From positions 992,001-1,056,000 of the forward strand of contig JACGCN010000010.1 of the NCBI GenBank assembly GCA_014905825.1: a stretch of 64,000 bases of DNA, in the 5' to 3' direction. Source of the DNA: Lyophyllum atratum (Eukaryota; Basidiomycota; Agaricomycetes; Agaricales; Lyophyllaceae). Below, piece after piece: positions 45,292 to 56,006 of the stretch. The first letter of the stretch is position 1; each line of letters opens with the position of its first letter. The position numbers and the translations under genes were made by a program. A model generated the notes under the pieces. The model made no database searches, was not told the origin of the DNA, and was given only the letters and a program-made list of their open reading frames with translations.

Positions 45292-45492
45292 TCACTGTCA
45301 AGGACGCAGATATTGAGAAGTCGGCGAAGGAGTACAAGGCGAAGTATTCTGGGAAGGATGGGGTTGTTCATTAATTTTCGGATAGGGTCGACGTCGGCGT
45401 GCAAAGTACGATCTTTTCAATGCGGAAACCATTGTGCACGGCCAAAATTGCTTGTGAAGTGAACTCATGCCTGAGCTCATGAGAATCATTTT
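45292..45492 (+). pseudogene. Fragment of nucleotidyltransferase-fold paralogue, second piece
   Basis: Matches 47719 to about 47920 of the intact gene, beginning at the very base where the first fragment stops. It covers the last codons (VKDADIEKSAKEYKAKY...) to a stop at about 45374 and about 120 bases of 3' flank. Confidence 0.85.
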
Positions 45493-46685
45493 TATCGGAC
45501 GAGGTGAAAGCCGAGTCAACTGAGGTACTCTCACCCCAGCGCGCAAGACACCTGGCAATACGCTCAGGTACATTCTTCATGACACTGGCACGTCTTCACA
45601 TCCCCATGGCTGTGACCAGCCAAGATATCATATATGCCTTTGCAGACTCAGATGATAACATGGAGCCGGTTCGGTGGTAATATATGTTACTTGGCTTCGC
45701 ATCCGCCACCTGGCACGGAGGTCCACACACACTCCATGTGTGAGTCTTTGCATATCGTAGCTACTGTACCTGTGTTATGTGCCCGGAGCCCAAAATACGC
45801 CGTGATGACCTTTCTTGACGCGTCTCAGGCCTAGCAACGCGAGTTTCAGACCAACGGCTCTCTCTACCCTATCCCTGGCATCGTCCAGGCCATGGGAATC
45901 GGGATAGTCACCTATCTGCTTAAAGCCTTCGCTTCACCGTTACGCTGATCCATCGAAGCTCGTCGCCGGCGCGCGTGCCTGGCGATCCCTTCGTCGATGC
46001 GCATTCCCCTAGTGGTCTTCGTATAGCAGATCTAGTACGCTATCGTCATGAGATGCAGATTTGCAACGAAAGGCTGATCGCAGGTCTTGTGCAATTCGTA
46101 ACGACTGCCAGTTTCCGCCGTTTGGCAAGGACGCGCCTTGCACCTATCCACTGTCCTTCCCAGATCGTCAGCTACACAGCGAGCTCATAGGAACCGAGTA
46201 TTCACCCCTTAGGCCTCAGCGCTCAGCATTCACTGCGTATCGTGTGGTGGATCGGAGCATTCGGCAACCGGTATGGCAGATGGCATGGAATGAAGAGATG
46301 CCAGTGCTTCCAATTGGCAATTTCCGATCTATTCGAAGTTATCATCAAATCCTGCGAACTTGAAACTGCTCAGATGATTAGATATGATCGTGATGCCAAA
46401 CGGTATAAATATGAAGCTTCACATACCTCAAAGTTGACTGGATTTCCCCTCACGTCCCACAAAGTCCGGCAGCTGGCCTGGTGAGTCTTTCACGTCGTGT
46501 TCACCCTCAGCATTTTTTCATTCAAACACGGCGTCTCGCGTCTTCAGCCAACACTGTTTTGATAGCTGGTCTAGTGAGTCCACGCAGTCAAATCTCTCTG
46601 GCGTTTGTCAACCATATTCATTCAGTTCCCAAACCCATTAACGACATTCCAGCAAACCCCTTTCGCAACCATCCCTACTTAGATC
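45493..46685. other. Intergenic, nothing confidently recognised
   Basis: Short frames of 60-100 codons on the plus strand (for example 45975-46190 and 46061-46363) without splice support. Includes the promoter of the 46686 gene. Confidence 0.4.
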
Positions 46686-47801
46686 ATGTTCTTCGCTCAC
46701 TATAGCGCGATCGCTCTTGCTCTTCTTTCCGGCGTTTCAGTCCTTGCAGCCCCTATGTAAGTAACACATGTTCCCACCTCACCGCTGTATTGACGAGTTG
46801 CGGATTCTCCAGCAATGCGAGAGGCCCTCAACCCTCTGGCGGAACCCACGCAAGCTTCACTGATCCTACAGGTATGTCGGAACGTCATAAAGAATCGCTC
46901 AGCACCTCATATGATACTTTCAGACCTCGCCCCACAGCATGCCCACCACCAACGAGACTGGAAATCACTTGACATTACAAGAAGGGGAGCCGCCCAAAGC
47001 CGCCCTATCGCTCTGACGGACATGCTCGACAAACCCGGTAAATATTTCGTCTTGCATGAAAAACATCATTGACCATGTCTCCCCCCCCACAGGTACCGCA
47101 GAAATCCAGATGAACGCGGATGTCATTAACAAGGCTCTCGCTGAGGTCGCCAAGATACTCACCAAGCAAAAGGAGCATGTCACGATCATCGCCGTCGGAG
47201 GTGCAATTAATACGGTCGTACTGCGTGAGTGGCCATTTAACGCCCCTTGCTCCTTTATAGTGATGTCAACTTACTAACGAACCTTATTTGATAAGATACG
47301 CGCCCCTCGACGGGCGACGTCGACTTCTTCAGTGATACCAAGCGGACGAATCCGACTCTCATGAAAGCAATAGAGACCGTCGAGAAGAACAAGAAGTTCA
47401 AAGTTGGTAAAGGGTGGCTGAACAATCACACCGTGCTATTCATGGACGATGCGATGGTCAAAGCTTTATTCGAGGAAGCCGTCCACCAAAACGTCCCTGT
47501 CTTCCTCGATGCGAAGCTCACGGGTCTCAAGGTCCTCGCGGCGCCGTGGCGATATTCGGTTATGGCAAAGCTCGAGAAGGTCGGCAAGGGTCCGGGGGTG
47601 TCGAAGAGCTACGACATTAGTGACGCGGCTGCGTATCTGCACCAGGCGATAGAGAAGCGGCCTGGCAAAGCCCCCGTCAAAACTTCAGAGATCCACACTT
47701 GGGCGAAGGAGTTCAAAGTCACTGTCAAGGACGCAGATATTGAGAAGTTGGCGAAGGAGTACAAGGCGAAGTACCCTGGGAAGGATGGGGTTGTCCATTA
47801 G
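46686..47801 (+). CDS. Predicted secreted nucleotidyltransferase-fold protein
   Basis: Five exons join in phase: 46686-46756, 46813-46871, 46924-47037, 47093-47224 and 47296-47801, giving 293 residues. The first exon encodes a signal peptide (FFAHYSAIALALLSGVSVLA, cleavage likely after AAP). After a His/Gly-rich linker comes a minimal nucleotidyltransferase signature: AVGGAINTVV followed by RPSTGDVDFF (G-G...D-x-D). Then WLNNHTVLFMDD and LKVLAAPWRYSVMAKLEK, as in a basidiomycete family I recognise that is normally without a signal peptide. A conserved Lys/Asp-rich C-terminal helical region follows. The substrate is unknown. Broken copies of the 3' part lie at 42351 and 45292. If truly secreted, a nucleotide-transferring role is unlikely unless it acts in the ER or on host or environmental targets. 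Confidence 0.75.
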
Positions 47802-48630
47802 TTTTCGGATAGGGTCGACGTCGGCGTGCAAAGTACAATTTCTCAATGCGGATTCCATTGTGCACGGCCAAAATTGCTTGCTTCTGAAGTCATACATGAG
47901 CTCACGAGAATTACTGTCGCACGACGTGAAGGCCACCGTGGGAGCGGCATGATAGTGTACTGCAGAAAGCTCCAATTCGGAAATTGCCTTGACGCAAGCC
48001 GAACCTCCGCAGGTGCTAGAGTACGACAGCCATGCTCGAAACGAATGGCTTCAAGATCGCTTTGGTGTTCGGCCGCGTACGTTTGTCTCTGAATCGTCAT
48101 CAGATAATTATATCGATTCATCGGTAAATCCTCTATAACACTTTCCATCTTCCACCAACAATAAACCTTTCAGCAAGCCAAGCAGATGGATATTGTGGCT
48201 ACGATATAGACCCGGAGTGCTATTTATACAGTTAGGTATGTACACTACTCATTCCATTCAAAGCAAAATGCAGGCACAATGTCCATGAACCTTCGAGCGA
48301 AAAAGGGGCGTAGTGGTCATATAATAAGAAAGCCGAGCTACAGTAACACACGCAAGGAACAACGATGGAACGAGAACAGCCGCGACGCGCGGATCCCAAT
48401 GATGACACTATAGTGGATTAGGTGGAGGTGGGTGGATGGGGTTGGACAAGGGTTCTGACTACCCGAGTGCAGTCAAAGTTGCATTCAACCGGACCCCCCA
48501 GACCCAGGCCAATTGCCGAATGACAGCGACGGGACGAACCCACACTGTCCATCCCAGCGGCTGAGACAAGTGCAATGACGAAAGTAATGAAGGCGATAGA
48601 TCGAGGCGCGCCCAGGCGCCGCAAGTCACA
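47802..48630. other. Intergenic between convergent genes
   Basis: About 830 bases; the first 120 are the 3' flank duplicated at 45375-45492. No gene seen. Confidence 0.5.
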
Positions 48631-50815
48631 CTACGCCCTTGATAGCTTACTTTTATCGAACTTGATCGGGTTGATCACAATCGTATCTCCAACGCCTAGA
48701 TTTGGAGGTAGAATCGCTGGAGGCACCGCTGCATTTGTCGTGGACACCAACAGCGTGACCGCCGACCGTGGTACCGGGACAGGGGGCTGGTCGGGCTGGG
48801 AGAACGCAGAGGGCGACCATGAGTTGCGGTTCATGCTCTTCTGCTTACGAATGCCTAGCTTTCCCGCCGCGCGGATGGCGGCGCGGGCGTCAGCATGTGA
48901 AGGGTGCGTGAGGGGAGGGAGGCTGCCGAGGACGCTGGCACTGTCAGCGCTCGATGGTGGGCGGGCGTTGGAACTGGAGTATTCAGAGGCGGGGGAGAAG
49001 GCGAAAGAGGAGACAGAGCCGGAAGGGGAGCAGAGGTTAGAATCGGAGCCAGAGGAGGATTCAGAGGAGCGGGAGGAAGCTGCTGTGGTCCAGACAAGGG
49101 TGGGCTCTTCTGGCTGCGGAGTGCGATGCGTAGGAGGAAGAGTAAGCGGGAAGGCGGTCATAAAGTCATCGGGATGTCGTGGTGTCGCTGATGAGACATT
49201 CGTTTGTTTGTTCTGGGTAGCTTCTAGGGCCTTCAGCCGTTTTGTCCATATTCTCAAGTTGTTTGAACATGTGTCGGCAAAGGGTTTCATTTCTGGCGCA
49301 GTAGGGTGCTAAGTTGGGACAAGGATGCTGGATATCGAGAGTACTCACCTGGTACAGCCTGTATAGTGAGGTCTAGGAGTGGTTTCGCGAAATAGGTGAT
49401 GAAGAAGACCTGGGATTTTGCCTCGTTGACGGGAGTGTCACACGATTGAACAGTCGTCGGGAGATGCAGGAAGTTCTCAAACAGAGCCTGTGACACCCAT
49501 TCCTCCATCAAGGCTGAAGCCCAATGTTTTGATACAGCATACGGACGACTCTGCAAGGTATGAGATGTGAGAGAAGTCGCACGCCAGATCAAAGCCTGAT
49601 ACTTACTGGATTGCTGATGTCGGCGCACTTTAGTATTGCTTGACACATAATAATCTGACGATGGCAGAGCATACTTGCATCCCCATTGATGGCCACCTGG
49701 AACCGTTTCATGAACAACTCGTGCACACTCATGTCGGTCGCCATGACCGCCTCCCAAAGCAACCTCCGCACATGCACCCCATTATGAGGGTCATCCAACA
49801 CGACTCCCAAGCCATGATACCGCATTACACGCAACAGCAGTTGGCAGTGCATCTGCTCAAGCGCAGACTTGCCATCATACACCTCGGACAGCGGTGTCCC
49901 TGCATTTTTCTGGAAGACAGATGCATAAGCGGGAAGCAACAGAATTAAGGTTGACGCTTACCATGAACATATTAGAAAACCCAGGATGGCCAGCGTCATG
50001 CCCGATAGCAGCAATGTAGACCACAAACAGGGCATGATGGTTGAGAGTAGTCATGAGCGGCCCACTATCGAACGCCCGCTCCGTTTTCCACATGCGACCG
50101 GGCTCTAGAAGAATCGATAGTGGCGGAACCATGCCAGCCGCCCGCAAATACGAGTATGACGCCTGGAGCACGTCAACGGCATGCTCAAAATTGTGGTACG
50201 AGTTTTCAAGTCTATAAATTCGCCGGAGGTGGTGCACGAACGGTGATATTTGCTCTGTGGGGGGAAGAGGGATTTGAGAATTAGTGGACGGACATAGTTG
50301 TCCGAGAAGGACGCACCCATTGAGACGCCGATGGCTTCCTCCATCCCCTCGATGCGATAGAGCGCTTCGAACAAAATCAAAGTACACGACAGAAGTTCTT
50401 CTTGCGGAAGCTTGTGCGGCTCGAAATGCCACTGTTCCAGTGATCGGATGAGTCGGGGTCGAGTATCCGGTGGGAGGTCAGTAGGAACGCTGTGTAGCAT
50501 TAGCGTTCGATCGGAGGTCAGCGAGAGATGGACATACAAATCTGAACCATGCTCTTGAACTGCGTAGAGGGTCGAGGTGTACATGTCGCCGAGAAGCTCA
50601 GCGAATTGTGTCCTGGGATACGTTTACTAGGTGGCCGGCCACAGAAGAAAAGGTACATACTTCAGCTCGCCCGAGTCGCCCATCCAACCCTGTCCATGAC
50701 CGCTGTTGCCCATCGCGAGATGCAGCCCACCGACATCAGCACTCCGTCGTCGCAGGTTCTGCCTCGGATATGCTCCCACGGGCTGGAGGTGCTGGTTCTT
50801 CACTCCGCCGCACAT
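48631..50815 (-). CDS. Class I 3',5'-cyclic-nucleotide phosphodiesterase
   Basis: Multi-exon. The start is taken at MCGGVKNQHLQP (50815), but an open frame extends to 51034. Exons joined in phase include the junctions SGELK|TQFAELLGDM and GSD|FVPTDLPPD. The catalytic domain has the PDEase metal-binding signature: HNFEHAVDVLQ, then GHDAGHPGFSNMFM (HD motif) and ILKCADISNP (third metal ligand Asp). It ends with a WxxxLMEEW-like helix region. A Ser/Pro-rich tail of about 200 residues (48631-49290) follows and is probably disordered. The enzyme hydrolyses cAMP (PDE2-type in yeasts) and so turns down PKA signalling. The GKLGIRKQKSMNR segment in the tail is a candidate PKA site. Confidence 0.9.
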
Positions 50816-53526
50816 AACTCGTCTAGGGTACAGGCGCCGCGCAGTCGTCGAATTTTGTGTGTGTTCTACAGGATATATACAAGAAATAGAGGGAGGGGGA
50901 GGAGGAAGAGATAATTGCTGAGATTGAGTACACGAGGTTCCTCGGTCGCGTGGAAAGTGCCGAGTGCTCTCGTGGTCGCCGCGTGGGTTTTGTATGGTCA
51001 GGGCCAGGACCCCCGATAGTCCTACTCCGACCATTGCACCCGACGCCCCAAACCCGGTATCCAGCCAGCCCGGGCTCTGCTCTCAGATCAAGATATCGCA
51101 AGCATCGTGCCCCGAGCATCCCAGGCTTATCTATACCTCTATCCGTCGCTACTTCCAAACCGATCTTGACGTTAACAACTGTCGATGGTTGACGGTACCG
51201 ACGGCGACGTCGACGCCGGCGGTCGTATTCTAGACTTCGTATTGATCTTCCGGTCCGCAAGCTTCTCAATTATATACTTCCACCATTTCTTCCCAAGGAC
51301 ACCGCGAAGTCTCCACGACAAGGAGCTGGGACACATCCACACGATTTGAAGGCCTCGGTATCCTCGGTTCGCTCTACTTACCCTTCCCCTCGACTCTCAT
51401 CGCCCCTACCACATCCTTCCATTGAACTTTCTGCCACATGTTCGAAGAGCCCTGCACGGCGCAGATCCTTGAGCTGCCTTGTGACAAAGTTCACATTAGC
51501 GGGCCCTCGTATCGTCTGCTGCCCGGGGTCCTACCAAGTCGGTCATCATCGCATTTTAGGCTCCGCCCGGTCATCCTTGTGAGTCCACACACAGCCTTTG
51601 CAGATCGTTAGCGCGCTAGCTGTGAGTGTGTGTTCGGAACAACGCAACGGACGACTTTCCAACGTCACCGGGTCACCGTTCACTATGATCTATGTTTATC
51701 GCGTACTCTCTCGGTTTCGGACTCTGTAATACCCAGCCATGCGATGATCGCCCGCCCCATTCAATTGTCTTCAAAGGTTTACCCAAAACGCCTCTAAACG
51801 CCTCCACGCCGCTGACTGGTACCCCGCACTTAATTTTAGTTATGTCAGTTTTCGCCAAAATCAGGCGTACCTTGAACACCCACGCGAGGTCCGCATGGAT
51901 CTGCCATTGTGAAGTCGTGAAGAAATAACGGAAACAAACATCACAAAGAACAGTCGCCTCTCTCCGAAGTCTCTCCGAACGCCGATAAATGCTTCGTTAA
52001 GTCGTGCTAATTATGTCTCTAGGGCGCAATCAACCACCGATCTCCACCGATACAGCCAGGCTTGCCCTAGGCAATCACAATGAGGTCAACCGGTAGATGG
52101 ATGCGTGGAGCACTGATCTGATGAGCATAAGTAATCGAAACCCAGTCATCATTCATACGAATCATAGTGCGAGCCCCTCACAGAACAGCACTTACAAGGT
52201 ACTTACAGGCCGGCCTCTTTGCTATACACACCTGTGGTTGGCCTCAAGTTTCGCAGAGAACATGTGGTGATATCAGCCAGGGGAGGACTCAGCGTGGCAT
52301 CAACACGGTCGATCGGAGCAGGAAGTACTGGTGGGGTGGGTGATATTTATACCTGTAGCGGAGGCTAATGCGCGCCGCGAAATTGATTACTACATCTGGG
52401 CATTGCGCCATCTTTCCTTCTGTGAAGTAATCATCGACAGAAAGTCGTTAATCTGACCGTATGATCTGTGTACGTTGGTCTCATCTTCCAAAGTAGGCAG
52501 GTATTTCCTTTTCCTCAATAATGAGCCCTGGGTATAGTAGGCCGAGATAAGTCTTCCTTTTTACTAACGAAGATTTGAAGTGAAGGACCAGACGGAAGTG
52601 GCGCGAGTGGTCCGATTGGGCATTGCCAAAGTATACAGGTGCCCGCCGATGTGAATTGATCCATGAATGAGTTTATCGACCCCTCGTTAGCCCATATCAA
52701 GATAATAAGCCATTCCTGGATCAAGACACGGTCTATACCGAAAAGGCTGAGGAGCAGATGTGTCAGTTCCCTAATGCGCAAGGCTTTGCATTGAAAAAGT
52801 CCATACTGCAGGACGGTGCGGCGCTGAGGGTGACACAGGCTAGGGGCGCACGGATGCCTGAAGCAAATCGGTCGAAATGCCACTGGAAGTAATGACTCAA
52901 CACATCAAATTACAGAAGCGGGAAACATCGAAGTGCGAAGGATCTAGAAGACGTAGACCGCATTGAGTGCGGGGACTTTGACATGACCGATGGAGTTGTA
53001 CCTATTAGTTCAGCACAAAGAGGCCAGGACATCTCTATAGTCAGGTTTGACAAGTGGCAGCAAGAGTCCCGAATTCCTGGACCAGGGTGCCAGGCTCTAA
53101 GCTGTTCTCCGCCCTTGTTTAGTGAAGGCAACCCTTCAAGGGCAGAGCTAACCTGCAAAACGTGTTTCGTTCAACGAATCATGTGTTCTATTTGACGACA
53201 CCCTCGCGCCTATTCATCGCAGCCCGTGGAGAAAGAGCGAAGATTTGAGCGTTTTAGGATACAGATGAAGGCCTGATTCAATGATCATGTCGGAGATGCA
53301 GTGGCAAACGCGCCGCAAAAGCGCCTCTGACTGTCCACGATGTCATACGGTGACACCATTATCCCTGCGGGCAACGACCCTATCTCGTACAGACCTCAAG
53401 ACAAAGGGCGAAGAAATCTGTAGGCGGAGTCCAAATCGAAGGGACAAGGACATAAAATGTCAGCTATGTAGAGCGTCGTCAATCGAAACCCCCACCTCAA
53501 GTATCTGAATAATTCACCCAAGAACA
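50816..53526. other. Gene-poor region
   Basis: About 2.7 kb. An open frame from an ATG at about 51437 (MFEEPCTAQILELPCDK) reads protein-like for about 45 codons up to a GTGAGT at about 51580, but no continuing exon was found. Otherwise nothing recognised. Confidence 0.4.
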
Positions 53527-54101
53527 ATGTTTAGACACGTTACCGCTTTCTTCCTATTCTTCGTCTTCGCACTCTGGACGTCAGCAAATGCAAGCGCCCT
53601 CGTCTCCCGCGTTGATCAGTGCAACACTGGCGTCGTTTTCTGCTGCGTCTCCGTCCAGTCGGTAAGAGCCTCATCTGGGTGCGAGCAGGTATACGGAATT
53701 TCTCATACATGGACTCCAGCCAAGCGACCCAACTGTTGGTGCTCTTGCCGGACTCCTTGGCGTTGACGTAGGATCGGTCAATGGCCTAGTTGGCAGTAAG
53801 GAGGCGGCATACGCTGATAATATAAAATGGACTGACGGCTTATTTCTGCAGTAACATGCACTCAGGTTAGCGTTGTTGGTGTCGGAGGAAACTCTTGGTA
53901 ATCCCTTTGAGCTGCGTATTCCTTGGTGATATTGACCTATATGGATGAGCAGCTCTGGTCAATTAGTCTGCTGCACTGGCCAAAACTTTGTGAGTGCACT
54001 TGAGATCGATAATTTAGAGAGAACACACGAGAATTCGATAAATACTCCGATAGGGCGGCCTCCTCGTGATTAGCTGCACGCCCATCAACATCAACCTTTA
54101 A
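53527..54101 (+). CDS. Class I hydrophobin
   Basis: Five small exons join in phase: 53527-53661, 53720-53795, 53852-53897, 53953-53989 and 54054-54101, giving 113 residues. A signal peptide (MFRHVTAFFLFFVFALW...ANA) precedes the eight-cysteine hydrophobin pattern C...CC...C...C...CC...C: DQCNTGVVFCC, ITCTQVSVVGVGGNSC, LVCCTGQNF, ISCTPI. The spacing and the VGVGGNSC segment are typical of basidiomycete class I hydrophobins, which assemble into insoluble rodlet films on hyphae, fruit-body surfaces and spores. All eight cysteines are present only in the spliced product. A stop at 54099 is followed by TTTAAAAAGG. Confidence 0.95.
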
Positions 54102-54604
54102 AAAGGATGAAGGTGGCTGTAAGAGCATCAGCAATTGGGGTGTACATATGTTGCTCGCCGGTAGCCAGTGTCCTCATCGGGCCTCCAGATTCCAAGAAGC
54201 GTATCCCATTGTCAAACCATGTTTATGGTAGTCGTACGAATCAAGTGTTCCATTGAACAACACCTTGAAGTCTATCCCTCAAGAGACGGGGAGGCAGCTA
54301 CGCTGTGATTAGTCTGAGATAGATTGACGACGCTTTGAAAAATCATGTCATGGTCGCTTCGACGAAGGTGGTAAAAAAACTAAGCCTGCTTGTTGAGTTG
54401 TATAAAACACGAGCTTGAATCTGCATTCGGCTTAACAGACATGGACAGAGTAAGACTGAAGAATCAAACGCGGCGAGATGTCCGCTAAACAGACGGCCAG
54501 CAGCAAGTAGAATATATGATTCTCTGAACAACCAAACGCGGAGAGATGTCCACATGAACAGAAGGCCAGCAGCAAGTAGAATATATGTTTCTCACTGCGT
54601 TAAA
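54102..54604. other. Intergenic between convergent genes, with a 68-bp duplication
   Basis: CAAACGCGG.GAGATGTCC followed by CAGCAAGTAGAATATATG occurs at 54465 and again at 54533, a tandem pair of period 68. No gene seen. Confidence 0.6.
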
Positions 54605-56006
54605 TTACAGCCGCGAACTTATCCACCCCTCCTTCCGAGTCTCTTCATCCCACATGCTCCATATAAGCCCTCTATCAGGACCCAAACTGCGATTCGCCAC
54701 CTCTTCATACGCCTGCTTCACCGCCGCCCCGCCATACACGCGGTCCATCTTCACCCATCCCACACAGTCCACCATCAGTTCCTTCCACGCCTTATTCTGC
54801 CGCATGAAGATCTCATCGACAGATATCTGGTGCTTGCGGATATCCAGCCACTCCGGCATGAAGAAATTTTCGAACTTCGGCCAGAACTGAGATATCGGGC
54901 CAGCGGTGGGCGTCGTGGACACATCGAAGGTATTTGTGCTCCAATCGATGGAGTCAGCATCGGAAGAGGCGGGTGAGAGGTTCGTGAGACCAAGAATGAC
55001 ACACGCTGCGAGGCTCGGGGTGTACGGAGACGCAAAGTGCGCGAGGATGCGTTGGTTGAGGGCGTCGTTCGACGCGACATCGACATATATCCACCGCTCA
55101 TCTTTGCGCGGGTGGAGCGCGGGGCTTGAGGTGAAGGAACCATACTCGAGGACTTCGTCGTAGTGCCCTAACCCTTTCGTGAACTCCACATTCCCCTTTG
55201 AGGTGAGACCCACGACCTGCGTGTCCCGGCTGAGCTCGCCGCGTGTGATGCGCTTTTTAATGAGGTATGCGAGGCAGAAAGCGGTTTTGGAGGAGGCGGA
55301 GGAGATGAGGATAGCGGAGGCGCCGCCTCTGTAGTTGGAAGAATAAAGCCAGTCTTCGCACCAATAAGATGTCCAGAAAAGAGGCCGATAGAGCATAGTG
55401 AGGTCTTCCACGGCTGGGTCTGGAGAGTACTGTGGGTCGGCGGCACATCGGAGAATTTGATTATATGGGCGGCGATCTGTGGAGTCTTCAATACAGGTGA
55501 ACGAGCGATAGGGCTTAGAGACGTACCGGCTGGCAAGTGAGGGCGGGGCACATAGAATGCATGCTTATTCACGTCTGCTGGAGATACAGGAAGGAACAAA
55601 TACCGCGTCGGCGCGAAATAACCATACACCCTCTCTCCCTCGTATATTTTTGTATGAGTCGACTTCACGACCGTCGCGAATCCCCACACAGGGAAGAGCC
55701 CATGAGTTCTGGGAGAAACCTCGCCAGCTTCGGGTGCATCGTTGAAATCAAAATAGCTAGGAATGAAAGAAACATGTTCAGTCATCAATTCAGGGGCTCT
55801 GGGAACTCTGCGCACCGAAAATGAGGATGCTCGCCCAGCGCCTGGTACGTGATATTGTTGGCAGAGAACCCGAAGCGGTCGACTTTGATTAAAACGTGGT
55901 TCGGTGGGTATTGGGTAGGTTTCTGCGACTTTGAAAGGACAGGTTGGTGCGGGTCCTGGCCCGACGAGAGACGCGGCACACAAAGGGTAAGATTCTCGTC
56001 GGCCAT
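54605..56006 (-). CDS. DUF2855 family protein
   Basis: Multi-exon gene from MADENLTLCV (56006) to a stop at 54605. The first intron uses GTGCGC...CCTAG (about 55763-55822). Recognisable blocks are NHVLIKVDRFGFSANNITY, VWGFATVVKS, LYRPLFWTSYWCEDWL and WIYVDVASNDALNQRI, as in fungal and bacterial DUF2855 proteins, which resemble medium-chain dehydrogenase folds without a proven reaction. The SSASSKTAFCLAYLI segment sits where a dinucleotide-binding helix would lie. About 400 residues, usual for the family. No signal peptide. Function unknown. Confidence 0.88.

Noticed and set aside
51437..51580. MFEEPCTAQILELPCDK frame ending at a GTGAGT
   Set aside because: Could be a first exon, but no in-phase continuing exon was found within the next kilobase.
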